This document shows, in pieces, positions 36,382 to 48,348 of a DNA stretch of 64,000 bases; the stretch's first letter is position 1, and every line of letters starts with the position of its first letter. Position numbers and translations under genes: made by a program. Under the pieces are notes generated by a model. The model worked only from the letters and a program-made list of their open reading frames with translations. It ran no database searches and was not told the origin of the DNA. Source of the stretch: Avena insularis (lineage: Eukaryota; Streptophyta; Magnoliopsida; Poales; Poaceae); contig CM042684.1 in assembly GCA_023614405.1 (NCBI GenBank), positions 210,310,941 through 210,374,940 of the forward strand. Reading direction: 5' to 3'.

Positions 36382-37577
36382 AATCTACAACAAATTTTGC
36401 AAGTAGTTTAGACTAAGTTTATGATAAATTGAGTTCAACTTCAATTCTTAAATTAACTAGGTGAACTCCCACTCAAAACAACATCCCTCACATTGTCTTA
36501 GTGATTACACGAACCAAGTCCACTACACCAAGTCCGATCTTCACGAGAGAAGATGTAGTTTCATCGGCGAACAATCTTCATGTTCATCATATCATTCATA
36601 TGACTCGTGCTCTACCTTTCGGTATTCCGTGTTCCGAGGCCATGTCTGTACATGCTAGGCTCGTCAAGATTAACCTTAGTTTCCGCATGTGCAAATCTGG
36701 CTTGCACCCGTTGTATGCACACGTAGAATCTATCACACCCGATCATCACGAGATGCTTCGAAACGACGAGTCTTAGCAACGGTGCCAACTAAGGACGAAC
36801 ACTTTTATTACTTGATATTTAGTGAGAGGGATCATCTTATAATGCTACCGTCGTGATCTAAGCAATACAAGATGCATAAAGGATTAACATCACAGGCAAT
36901 TCATAATTAGTGTGATATGATATGGCCCTTTCTTCTTGTGCCTTCGATCTCCATCTCCAAAGCACGGACATGATCTCCATCATTACCAGCATTGCGTCAA
37001 GGTCAGTGGCGCCGCTTCATGGTTGTCCATCATCATAAGCAACTATTACAACTACTTGGAATAAAGCTATTACAAGATGAATAGACACGCAGGTCTTAAC
37101 AGAATTAAAGACAACCATTAGGCTCCTGCCGGTTGTCATATTACAACAAGGATCATTGCATACATCAAATATAATCACAATCACATGATGGCCATATCAC
37201 ATCACAAAACCCCTGCAAAAACAAGTTAGACGCCTCTAATTTTCTTTGCAAGTTTTACGTGGTTTGGGGCTTTCAAATAAGAACGGATCTTACCTACGAA
37301 ACTGAACCACAACGTTGATACAAGTGCTATCAAGTGCAAAGTGTAGATTTGATCTATACTATGATGGGAGGCAGAGACACCCATAAAGCCACTTGTGCAA
37401 AGCAAGTTGCACGTCAAGCGTGGAGCAAGTCTCATGTGCGATGACATGTAATGTTAGCCGAGCCTTCATCCCACCATACCGCAAGATGCAAAGTACACAC
37501 AAAAAAAGGCAAGACGAGCACCAACGCCCACAACACCATTGTGTTCTACTCGTGCAACAGATCTACGCATAGACAAG

Positions 37578-37588
37578 GCTCGATACCA
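37578..37588 (-). other. C2 primer-binding site (initiator Met tRNA, one change)
   Basis: Reversed TGGTATCGAGC, close to the standard TGGTATCAGAGC but missing one A, next to the 5' LTR. Confidence 0.85.
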
Positions 37589-37589
37589 G

Positions 37590-39244
37590 CGATGGGTTCG
37601 CAGCATGGAAAACAAAAATTTCTACCGCAGAAACGAACAAAACCCGGATCTAATCTAGATAAAAGCCAAGATCTAATCTACTAGACATGAGCGAGATAGA
37701 TCGGTACTAACCCTGTAGAACCGAAAGCGTTAGCAGATTAGATCTTGTGGATGATGTAGTCGATCACTTGCCGATCTCAAGATCGAGTAGATGATCCTTC
37801 CGGCGCCGCGTTCCGGCAGCGCTTCCGCAGACGGTCACACGTGCAGAGTCGAAGCAGACCTTCCTCTCCTCGTTCAAATGACGTGAGGTAGTAGATCTTC
37901 TCCACGCAATCCCAGCAGCACGGCGTGGTGGTGGTGGTGGTGGAGAATTTTGCAGGCTTCGCCTAAGACGGAGATGGAAGGAGGAAGAGAGGCGGCTAGG
38001 GTTTGGAGTGGGAGGGGCAGGAGGTGGCGCCTCCACCCTCTATATATAGAGGGAGGGTGTGGCCTAGGGTTCCCACCCTAGGCCCACCCCTTAGGGTCGC
38101 ACTAGGGAGCTTGGGGAGAGTCCTTCCCCAAGTTTCCTTTAAACTCCCTTATCTTAGCTTATCTTATCTCGGTTTTCAAATAAACTCCAAGATATCTTCT
38201 AGAACCTTCCTAACATTCAAACCTTCTAGAATCCCCATACAAACACTCTGGAACATTTCCTAACTTAGAAAATGATCCCCATTATATGAATCTTATTCCC
38301 CAAACAGTTCCGGATCTCCTCGTGATGTCCCGGATCCAATCCGAGACTTCGTACAACATTCGGTCTCCAACGCACATTCAATATCTACTTAAAACAACTT
38401 CGAACCTTAAGTGTGTCACCCTACGGTTCGTGAATATGCAGACATGATGAAGACACCTCTCCGATCAATAACCATCAGCGGGATCCGGAGATCCATAACG
38501 GCTCCCATACTCAACGATGACTTCGTGATCGATAGAACCATTAACATCTGAAACCAATTCCCTTTGTCACGATACTCTACTTATCCGAGGTTTGATCATC
38601 GGTATCTCCATACCTAGTTCTACCTCGTTACTGATAAGTACTCTTTACTCGTTCCGTGTTATGCCATCCCTTGTGACCTAGTCACATGCTTGCAAGCTAA
38701 CTAGATGACATTCCACCGAGAGGGCCCAGAGCATATCTATCCGTCATATGGATGGACAAATCCCAATCTTGGTCCATGCGCTTCAACACATACTTTTAGA
38801 ATACCTAATGACACCTTTATAACCACCCAGTTACGAAGTGGTGTTTGATGTCATCAAAGTACTCATCCGGTGATGGTGATTAACACAACCTCACGGTCGA
38901 AGGATTAGGTTACTATGTATCGAAAGCTTATAGCAATGTGAACTTAATGACTTGATCTAATGCTACGCTTACTATGGGTGTGTGTGTCCATTACATCATT
39001 CTCCTAATGATACAATCTTGTTATTAATGACATCCAATGTCCATGGTCAGGAAACCATGATCATCAATTAATCAACAAGCTAGTTTAACAAGAGGCTTAC
39101 TAGGGACCCTTTTATGTTTACAAACACACATGTATTAGTGTTTCCTTATAATACAATTACAGCATGGGATGCAAACATTCATCATAAACACAAAGATATA
39201 ATAATAACCATTTTTATTATTGCCTCTTGGGCATATCTCCAACA
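37590..39244 (-). repeat. C2 5' LTR
   Basis: 1655 bp. Compared with the 3' LTR it has many losses of one to a few bases, mostly in homopolymers and short repeated units. Confidence 0.93.
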
Positions 39245-39249
39245 TTTTG

Positions 39250-39510
39250 CTCGTCGGATAATCTACTGGCTCAGCACCTCGTCTTCGGGTAATTTGCCAT
39301 CTACCAAATAATCAAGGTAGGGTTGAGTCCAGCTGGGAATTACAGCCAGAACCGCTATTAAAGGTGAGTCGGATTTGGTCGGATATTCCTCATCTACTCC
39401 CTTTATCGAGGGAACTTTGAGGTGCTCTAAAAACGCGCCATCCGGGACCTCTTTCCGCGCAGAGCCTATTCGGGATAGTGCATCTGCTTCCTCATTTTCT
39501 GCTCGAGGGA
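39250..39510 (-). pseudogene. G1 pol: RNase H end and linker to integrase
   Basis: The frame reads IPRAENEEADALSRIG, the characteristic end of the Tat RNase H region, then a variable linker (VPSIKGVDEEYPTKSD) and TQPYLDYLVDGKLPEDEV before the integrase zinc-binding part. A TAG lies at 39263-39265. To the right the protein joins QHIP at 44207 when S1 is removed; to the left it joins AYTIVKG at 30753 when C2 is removed. Confidence 0.85.
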
Positions 39511-42500
39511 TGTAACTACCTCGGTGAATTACGCTCCTAGTTACAAGCCTGGATGAGCAGAAATGGTTGAAATAGTACGGTGGGGCCCAAATGCCACTCA
39601 CAGGTAGACCTTTCGGCCGTCCCAACCATTTCCAAACATCGGGACAAGAACGGGCGGCATAATCGGCAGGCGAAGGGATCAACTACATACACAAATGAGT
39701 ATGTATACAACCCACCATACAACAGTACATCAGAGCCATTCCATCTAAAAAGAAAGGAAATATAGCAACGCCATACGGCAAGATCCAAATGTCCTAGATA
39801 GATATAATAGTTTAGGATATCTCCTCATACATCAAACATCAGAGTATCAAGCGGAAGCGGAGAACCAGATCCGAGTACGGATAAGAAGCAAATCGGCATA
39901 AGATGCCCCATAAATAAACACATCCCTCCCACAGATCTCACGGATCCCCGTTCCCGGAATCTCTACACCGAATGATCGTTGCCCACATCGTCCGTCTCCT
40001 CCACCCAGTATCCATCTTGCGAGGGTACCTGTTCATCTGAACCAATAATTTATCGTGTGAGACCCTAGGGGTACTCAGCAAGTCTTTATGCCTCTAAAGG
40101 GGACACAACCTGGGGTGACGCAATTGCAGCAGAAGATAAACCCTAACAATTCTATAGATACTCGCTAACCATCCGCCTAACCATAGATAGACGGATGTCC
40201 GTAAATTAAAAATAACAGTTATGACGGTAATACTAACAGATCCATCCTCCTCCTCGCTTACCGACGAGGAAGCGGACGAACAAACCCCCCCCACCCGTTG
40301 GCAGTTTTATTAACCATTCCATGAGTGTTGCACTATTACTAGTCAGGTACTTAGTCAAATTAAAAGCGGTACTTTAGTTATGCTTGTCTATGATCGAGAA
40401 ACTGTGCTCCAAGTCGTCCATAACCGCAGACACGGCTTTGAAAGTTTACCTGCGAGGGTGCACAAATAGCAACACACACTCGATCAACCTCGGAAAAACC
40501 AAATCAAAACCCAACGAGGCGATCACGACAAAGCGATCACAGGATTCAGAAATATTTCAGGGGCCACCCATTGCTACCTACCCAAGAAGCTGGCCGGCTA
40601 CGAGACGGACTCAAGGTTTAGTGGCGGTCAGAACGACTGGGAACCCGAAGTGTGACTGGCTTGTCGACATAAATAAACGGTCACGGCCCTAAACAGTACA
40701 GTGTGCAGTACCTCGCACAATTTAAATAAAGAAGTAAGGCATGGCATAAGTACAGGATAGTAATAAAACCTCAAACTAGTTTGTAGCCCCAAGAAATAAG
40801 AATGAATCAAGCTCTGGCTCAGGGGGGTTCATAAGCCTCCCGGATGTGGATAGCGCGAATATTCAAGGAACAGGAATCAAGTACTCGGGGTCCTATGGGA
40901 CACAAGTGAGCCTGAAAAACCAAATAGCAAATATAGCTCACCGATGCCACTTTCATTAGTTATCCCATTACTACTCAGGTTAAGTTGTTTAGGTACCTCG
41001 TTATCCATCAGACACTCACATACCCTACACATGCTGTTCTACGACTCGCATGGCTCAAACAACTCCTGTAGTAATGGCTCGTGGGATGGAGGAACAAGCT
41101 TCGGTGGGGTTTAAAAATAAAGGCTATGCAATACTTGGGATTCAATTTAATGCAATCGCGACTCAATGATGCAAGAATAAGATATAGGCAATAGGTACTA
41201 TATGTATGCAAGCATGTGGTAGTGCTTTCCTAGCAGCTCAGTTGAAGCGAGAGAAGGATCTGGGTAGTGCTCCTGGTTCTCTTGGTATATCGCCTGCTCA
41301 GCGTCTATTCGAAGAAGAACCAAACAAACAAGGGCCAACATAAATAAAGTGCACAAGCATATGAATAAATGCGACAAGCAAACAATCATGCCATGATGAA
41401 TGATGCACAATTTGCATGGCAATAAAGTAGCATGGCATGGGTGAGGTGTGGGATACAAGAATAAAACATTTTATTGAGTTTTGGCCCCATTTTAACCTCA
41501 TTTAAGTTGCTGTACACATTATATTTATATGATGCATGCTGCAAAACAGAACAAGGAATACATAAACAGAAAGGTCTCGTCGAGCTAATCATTTTAGACA
41601 TATCATTTGTTAAATTTGGAGTTATAAAAGAAAAGTTATTAATTTATTAAGTCAAAAGGGCATTTTATTGTAATTTTAATTAACTTGGAAAATAAAGTGT
41701 ACAAAATATATTTTGGATGGCATATTTGAATTCCTCATATTTTTCTGATTTCAAAACATATATTATTTGTATTATTTGGAAATATATTTTAAAAGTTATT
41801 TGAAAACAGAATTAAATTTGAATTTGAATTAATTTGAAATAGATTTGAATTAAAACAGATATCAGAAAAATACTTTTGTCACCCAGCTCAAAGCTAGCCA
41901 CAGTCAATGACCAGTGGGCCACTGCTGACTGGGACACACGCGCACAGAAATGTTTCTGTCACCGCGAGCACGCCCAGCCCGTGACACTGACAGATGGGAC
42001 CCGCTGGCTCGCAGGCCCACTTGACAGAGAAAGGTGGGGAACTGACCACGTGGCGCTGAGAGGGAGTGCAGGTTGAGGCTGGCAGATCTGGGGGGCTCTT
42101 TTGCAAGATTGGACGGCGGTTGACTGGTGGGCCAAAAGGTACCGCGGGTGGATGCAGAAAAAGAGTCAGGGTTATCGCAAAAGGGCGCCAGATCTTGTTC
42201 CTCTTCTCCGTGCCGCGGACGGATCGGTCTTGACAATACAAGGCGGGGTTCGAACTCGGACGTCTGGCGCGTAGCTGAAACGAGCAGCGATAGGGCTAGG
42301 GGAGTTGCTAGGAGGAAGAAGCAGCTAGATGAGGCTCTCGCCGACGCAGAGGACGCACGCGCACACGACGCACCGAGAGCGCTCGACGTTTGGTCCGGCG
42401 AGAACAGCGAGCTATGGCGAGGACAGAGGTGTCCGCGGGGTCGGATGGCTCACCGAGAGTGTGTCGGTGGTGGAGGATCGGCTCGAGGCGCAGTGGATCA

Positions 42501-44201
42501 GCGACGACACAGACGGACGGCGAGGTTAGGGTTTCGAAGATGCGGTGATGATCCTGGTGGCTCTGGTGCTTCTCCTCCGCGACTGCGTGTACCGGATGAT
42601 GCAGGGGACCCTCCTCGATCTCCCAGGCCACTTCAACGACGCGCTGCACGACTGGATCAACGGGACGCGGTGGCGGCCGATGGTGGCCGGCTAGAGAGGG
42701 TGGCCGGTGGCGGAGAGGAAGGTGAGTAGAGGGCAGGTCCTGGGGTAGATCTAGCAAGGCAGAGAGGTGGTGGGGGGTGGTGGTAGGTAGCAGAGAGAGG
42801 GGAAGGTGCCGTGGGGAGGTGGTAGATGAAAAAGGTGGCTCGGCCACCTTTCTCTCCTCCTTCACGCACAGGGTCAGGGGCAGGGGGGTAGTGGCAGGGC
42901 TTCTGTGGGCGGTGGTGGTCGTGGTGAGGCTCGGCTGGGGCATGCAGAGAGAGAGAGAGCTAGAGGAGAGGGGGTAGGCCTGCAGATGCTAGGTTTGGAG
43001 GAGGGGTATGGCTCGGGTTAGGGTTTTTGTGTGGTGGAGGGGGTAGCTAGGTGGGGCCAGGAGGCCAGCTAGGAAGAGAGAAGAGAGAGGCCAAGAGGGG
43101 GTGATGTGGTAGCTAGGGTTTTGTAGAGAGGGGGGCATGTTAGATTAGAGAGGGACTAGGGTTTAGGAGAGAGGGGGGGTATGGTGATGATGGGGTAGGT
43201 GATTAGGGTAGGAGGGTTTAGGGTTAGAGAGAGAGACGAGATGTGGGGTGGCAATCCTTTGACAAGATCAAGCTTGATCAACACAAGCTCAATCAAGATA
43301 GCCAAAAGAGAGAAAAGCAGAAAAGGTGGTGATGGCAAGGATGGATATGGTGATGGGGTTTTAAATGCTAGCATGCATCAAGCAAGACCAAGCATAAGGG
43401 GTAGAGAGAGATATGGGGAAAAGATCCACTCAAAATTCAAATAAAAACCAAAAGGCTAGAAAAAGGTGGTACTTGCATGGGCCATGCATAATAATCAATA
43501 CCATGCTTCTCTTTGTGAAAACAAGATTATTTACATGGCATTTTCTTATGCATTCCAAAATGTGGAGTAAGGCCCAAGCAAAAGAATTTAAAAGAAAGCT
43601 CCAAGTGGAGTAGATGGAAATGATCATAATTGGGAATTACTAGTGTGTATATTCCACTAGATGCTTACTAGTCCCAAAAATATCCCAACATGAGCATAAA
43701 TCCATAATAATCCATATGGAGGCTAGGAAAAGGGTTCCACTCACAAGGCATGCAAAGGTGGCCATGTGGCTCTCATATATCAATAATGTGAAAACAACAT
43801 GATGCTAAGATGAGAGCAAGTGGGAAAAAAGAATTGGATCCATCCCAACCCATATGAGCTAGAGGTAAAACCCAAATAAAGTGCAAAGCTCATATTTAGT
43901 TGGATGGTGGAATTATAAGGTGGTGAAAGAAAGGTGGTGGAGTTAATAAGAGATATGCCCCCAACTCAACTTGGGCATTAAACAATATATCAATAACCAA
44001 ATACAATATCAAGAGGCAAATACAATTGATAATGCATATGAGATAAGAACCAAATGAAAAGGGTTTCATATGATGCTCAAATGCAAGGTGGCATGATGAC
44101 ATGAGCATGATATAATTATGATGCAACAATTATATGTTTGAAGTAGCCATATATTACTAGACCAAGTAGCATTACAATTGTTAGACAATTGGGATGCTAC
44201 A
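39511..44201 (-). repeat. S1: 4.69-kb solo LTR of a LARD-like family
   Basis: A single block starting (minus strand) TGTAGCATCCCAATTG and ending GGTAGTTACA, flanked by direct AGGGA copies at 39506-39510 and 44202-44206. There is no second LTR, primer site or coding interior, so it looks like a solo LTR left by LTR-LTR recombination. Its 5' two thirds match S2 at 61196 onward in opposite orientation. Order on the minus strand: A/T-rich 5' part, G/C-rich zone 43200-41880, A/T-rich tract 41880-41590, then the ACTTGCTGAGTACC motif near 40070. Barley Sukkula-type LARDs have LTRs of this size; the match of name is inference. Confidence 0.8.
41880..43230 (-). other. S1 G/C-rich low-complexity zone
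   Basis: Overlapping frames of 100-210 codons exist on both strands (for example 42127-42729 and 42308-42943) but consist of Pro/Ser/His- or Arg/Gly-rich low-complexity residues and are not conserved in S2. I call no gene. The zone may hold the LTR promoter and leader. Confidence 0.5.
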
Positions 44202-44692
44202 AGGGATGTGTTGAACTTCAAACCCTTCGAACGATTTAGATAGATCATCCACGATGGCTTTATATGCTGCCATGTGCTTATTTGCATTACAAATATCCGA
44301 GACTTGCTGAGCAACAAGATCCAAATCTCCGTAACACATCAAACGTCGGATGCCAATATCCTTGGCAATCCAGTTCATCTTGTGATGCTTCATACTCGGC
44401 AATATTGTTTGTCGCTGTGAAGTGGATCTGCAACACGTATAATAGTTTATCTCCTTGGGGTGATTTGAGCAACACGCCAGCCCCCGAGCCCCCTCGAGCC
44501 TTAGACCCATCGAAAAAGAGGGTCCAGTATTCCGACTCAGGGAGGACCATGTTCTCCTTCGTCTCTATCCAATCAGCGACAAAGTCGGCAAGGATCTGGG
44601 ATTTGATTGCTGCTGAGGTTTATACTCAATATCGAAAGCTGATAACTCTATGCCCCATTTGGCGACACGTCCTGTGGCGTCGCTATTGTTGA
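44202..44692 (-). pseudogene. G1 pol: Tat-type RNase H (aRNH-like)
   Basis: WTLFFDGSKARGGSGAGVLL gives the first catalytic Asp, NNIAEYEA the Glu, and YGDLDLVAQQVS the next Asp of an RNase H fold; the order and spacing fit the extra RNase H of Tat elements. A frame shift separates NNIAEYEAS from the following IGIRRLMCYGDLD part. The end QHIP stops at the S1 insertion. Confidence 0.8.
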
Positions 44693-45882
44693 TTATGTCT
44701 CTCATGGAAGCTTTGCTCACCATGGTAATTGGATGCTCCTGAAAATAGTGTCATAACTTACGAGATGCTAGGAAAACACCGTAAGCCAACTTTTGATAGT
44801 GCGGATATCGCTGTTTTGATTCTGTCAAGACCTCGCTGACAAAGTAAGTCGGATGCTGCACCAAGTGTTCCTGATTTTACTCTGGTCTCTCCACTACCAT
44901 GACGATACTAACGACTTTATTTGTCGCAGCAATATAAAGCAACATCGGTTCCTGAGGTTCCGGCGCTGCGAGGATAGGAGCAGATGAGAGTACTTTCTTC
45001 AGGTCTTGCAGTGCAGCTTCAGCTTCGTCTGTCCAGACAAAATCCTTGGTCTTCTTCAGGAGTTTGTATAATGGTGTGGCTCTTTCACCAAGCCGACTTA
45101 CAAATCGACTGACCGCAGCAATGCAACCAGTTAGTCTTTGTACGTCCTTCAGGCGAGTTGGCCTGGAAATATTGAGTATAGCCTTGATTTTGTCGCGGTT
45201 CACCTCTATGCCTCTTTGAGACACGATGAAGCCTAACAATTTTCCGGTTGGTATTCCAAAGAAACATTTCTTCGGGTTAAGCATGATGTTGTATTTTCGT
45301 AGATTGGCGAACGTTTCCTCCAAGTCGGAAATGAGTGTTTCCTTCTTTTTGGACATCACTGCGATATCATCCACGTATGCATGTACATTGCGTCCGAGTT
45401 GGTCGTGGAGGCAACGCTGCATCGTCTTGCTGACGTAGCTCCTGCGTTCTTCAGCCCAAAGGGCATCGTAACAAACAGAAGGTTCGAAGGGGTTATGAAT
45501 GAAGTTTTGATTTTATCGATTCCTTCATTCGGATTTGGTGATAACGGAATATCGTCGAGAAAGCAGAGGAGTTCCGACTGCCGTAGAATCGATAACTTGA
45601 TCAATTCTAGGTAGAGACGGATCTTTGGACAAGCCTTCTTCGGCGATAATCAACACACATCCTTAAATCAGTGGTGTCCTTTTTAGGGACCATTACAGGA
45701 TTGGCCGACCACTCAGTGTGGATGACCTCTTCTATGAATCCGGCTAACTCGAGCCGTGCTAGTTCCTTAGCTATTGCCTTACGCTTTTCATCGCCAAACC
45801 GTCGTAAGGACTGTTTGACGGGTTTAGCGTTCGGGTTTACATTTAGAGAGTGCTCGGCAAGTTCCCTAGGTACTCCGGTCAT
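44693..45882 (-). pseudogene. G1 reverse transcriptase
   Basis: 45607-45882 carries the RT start (ARLELAGFIEEVIHTEWSAN, then LRMCVDYR). A middle part at 45356-45604 has TPSNLLFVTMPFGLKNAG. 44877-45422 has AYVDDIAVMSKKKE (intact YVDD, about 45366-45377), GFIVSQRGIEVNRDKI and the thumb/connection region to the first RNase H (DFVWTDEAEAALQDLK). Three frames are needed, so it is inactive as it stands. Reverse transcriptase would copy the element RNA in virus-like particles. Confidence 0.88.
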
Positions 45883-45945
45883 GTCAGATGGCTGCCATGC
45901 GAAGATATCTTGATTTGCTTGGAGGAACTTGACGAGCGCGCTTTC

Positions 45946-46632
45946 CTATGCGCTATCTAGGCCTATGCCTATCTGGGTCACCTTGGAGGGGTCATCATCC
46001 TTCAACGGCGCTTTCTTCGTCTCTTCTGATGCCTTGAACTCCGGATTTGGCTTGGTAACCTCCTTCTTCGTTGCGGGCATCTCGGACGGATCTATGCTCT
46101 TCTTGATCTCCTGGTACTCCTGGGCGTGCAGCACGGCTTCGGCAAAGGCGGCATTTCCATCCTCGCACTCTCGCGCTTTCTTCGGTTCTCCCCTGATGGT
46201 GATCACGCCGTTGGGACCTGGAATTTTCATCATATTGTAAATGTAACACGGACGAGCCATAAAAGCCCAGTAAGCCGGACGTCCGAATATAGCGTGGTAT
46301 GCGCTCTTGAATGGGACCACTTCGAAGGAAAGTGCCTCCGTCCGATAATTCTTTGGAGTTCCAAAGGTAACATCCAAAGTGATCTCTCCCAGGGAATTAG
46401 CTTGTCTTCCTAGGACAACTCCGTGAAAAATCACAGAGCTATGGTTTAGTTGGGTCTCCGAGATCTTCATCCGGCGTAGCGTTTCAACATAGAGAATATT
46501 GATGCTGCTACCACCGTCCATGAGGGTCTTGGAGAAACCATAACCGTCAATAAGTGGGTTGACGATTAAGGCGTATTTTCCTCGCATGTGTAGCTTAGGC
46601 GGATGATCATCACGGTCAAACGTGATTGCCAC
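45946..46632 (-). pseudogene. G1 aspartic protease region of pol
   Basis: A 228-codon open frame, MAITFDRDDHPPKLHMRG..., with the Tat-type protease signature LMDGGSSINILY (active site D-G-G-S) near residue 37 and a GEITLDVTFGTP strand. It then runs into a Lys/Glu-rich linker (ATKKEVTKPNPEFKASEETK) before reverse transcriptase. The protease part itself is intact, but upstream gag and downstream RT are in other frames, so it is scored as part of a broken polyprotein. Confidence 0.85.
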
Positions 46633-48162
46633 TTCCGACCAGTCCAGATACTGGGGGACAGCCGGAACTGTTGCATTGAGCTCGTGTAGAACTGCTTTCT
46701 TGACCTTTGCTGGTTGAGATCCAAGGAAGGTGACATAAGTGTCCTTCTTGGTGCGAAAGTCTTCTTCCCTTCCGACTTTGGATTCGAAGCATCAGCTTCG
46801 TCCATGTCAGAATCTTCCTTGGTCTCCTTGTCTTTTTCGGGATTTTTCTTTCCCTTCTTCCGCTTAGCTTTGTAGCTTGCGGTGTCATCTCTTTTGATGT
46901 CGTCATTGAAACGACATTCAGCGTTGGTGTGGGACGAGCCCCCACTAGCGTCTAGGTGATGCACACATGGGTTATTGGCAATGTCAGCCCAAGAGTAGGT
47001 TTTGCCTGGTTGTTGTTCTCCTCTACCTTGGACCCTTGATGTCCCACGGCCACGCCCGCGGGCTCCGCCACATCCTCCTCGTGCTCAAGACCCGGAAACA
47101 GTAGTGACTACCGCTGTTTCCGCGTTGGGTTTTTCTTCCGAGGTGTTTTTGCGCTTCTGAGCTTGTTGCTTTGGTTGTTTTGCCGACTGAGGCACAGCTA
47201 GGGAATTGAGTAGTCCTTCTGCATCGTCGTCAGCATCTGCATACTTGCTCGCTGTTTCTATCATCTATCCCAAATCGATGACCTTGTCACACTTCAAGCG
47301 ATGGCGTAGTAAACCAATAGGGAGACCTGCGATGAAAGCTTCAATCGCAGTTTAATCATTTACTCCTTCGCAGGAGTTCTTGGTGTCGATCCATCGTCCG
47401 AGGTAATCCCGACAAGTTTCTCCGGCTTTCTGGGTGCAACGCTGTAGGTCCCAAACCGTACAGGGCCTCCGATATGTGCCTTCGAAATTCCGAAAGAACG
47501 CGCTTTGTAAATCATACCAGTTATGGATGGTGTTTGCCGGAAGTTCATTGAGCCATGATCGTGCCGTATTCCGCAACATAAGTGGGAGATATCGGGTTGC
47601 GACTAGGCTGTTTTCGCCTTTGGCGATGCAGCAAGCTTGGAAGAAATCACAGCAACTGTGTGCGGCGAGCAATGCCGTCGTAGGCTTAGATATGTCTTGA
47701 GATAGCAAATCCTTCCGGGAATTTTGTAGCTCTGATGCATGGACCGAAGCACTTTGGGCCCACGTACACGTCATCATTTTCATAGCGCCGAGCCTCTATG
47801 TTGGAATTGATCCTGTGCCTTGCGTCGTTCGGGGATAGAGATCGTCCCGAATGCCGGCTGTGGCTACGGTGCCGTGGAGCCGGACTTCGGCTTCTGCCAC
47901 CACCTCCTCCACCATGTCGTCCTCCTTGCCCTCCATGGGAGCCGTTGTGATGACTGTGTGGTGGAGAGGGTGGAGCAGCTGGATAGTTTCCGGCTGATCG
48001 CCGGCCTCCGTCCGGAACTTCATTATTCCGATTCCGGGGAGGGTCTTGACTACGATGAGCCCCCTGCCGGCTTGTACCGGCATGGTTTCTGTCGTTTCTT
48101 CGTCCAACGTTCCCACCATATTGAGGCTCAGCCGGACGGCTCTCATGTCTAGGAGGTGACAT
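46566..48162 (-). pseudogene. gag: G1 gag (capsid and nucleocapsid)
   Basis: 47686-48162 is Arg/Gly/His-rich with a run of Gly residues, ending VYVGPKCFGPCIRATKFPEGF. A frame change then leads into 47352-47783, which carries the Retrotrans_gag capsid core (ATRYLPLMLRNTARSWLNEL, FFRNFEGTYRRP, AGETCRDYLGRW). 46566-46964 has a HLDASGGSSHTNAECRF block that looks like a cysteine/histidine knuckle, then a Lys/Asp-rich tail reaching the protease. This would form the particle shell and bind RNA. Confidence 0.82.
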
Positions 48163-48348
48163 TCTCTGACGATCCTCCTCCCGACGTTTCTCTTTATCTT
48201 CTCCCCTTCGATCCTTAGATTCTCGCAGGGGAGGGTTCGTCGGATTCAGGGCAGCGATGGCGCCTTTCTCGGCCGCTGGTGCGACATTGCTCCAGCCGCG
48301 TGTAGGATGCTATCCTGACGATCCGGTTCTCGAATAATTGTCTTCCCG

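Larger units (their letters stand above)
30759..39244 (-). mobile_element. C2: Angela/BARE-like Copia LTR retrotransposon
   Basis: 8486 bp on the minus strand, with perfect 5-bp duplication TTTTG at 30754-30758 and 39245-39249. LTRs 37590-39244 (5') and 30759-32459 (3'), starting TGTTGGAGATATGCCC and ending CCCATCA. Met-tRNA primer site, gag from ATG 36381, protease, integrase and reverse-transcriptase pieces in Copia order. Terminal sequence and proteins resemble the Triticeae Angela/BARE-1/WIS group. Many small deletions break the frames. Confidence 0.93.

Noticed and set aside
42127..42943. 200-codon frames on both strands in S1
   Set aside because: Low-complexity Arg/Gly or Pro/Ser/His runs in a G/C-rich zone and not conserved in the homologous part of S2.
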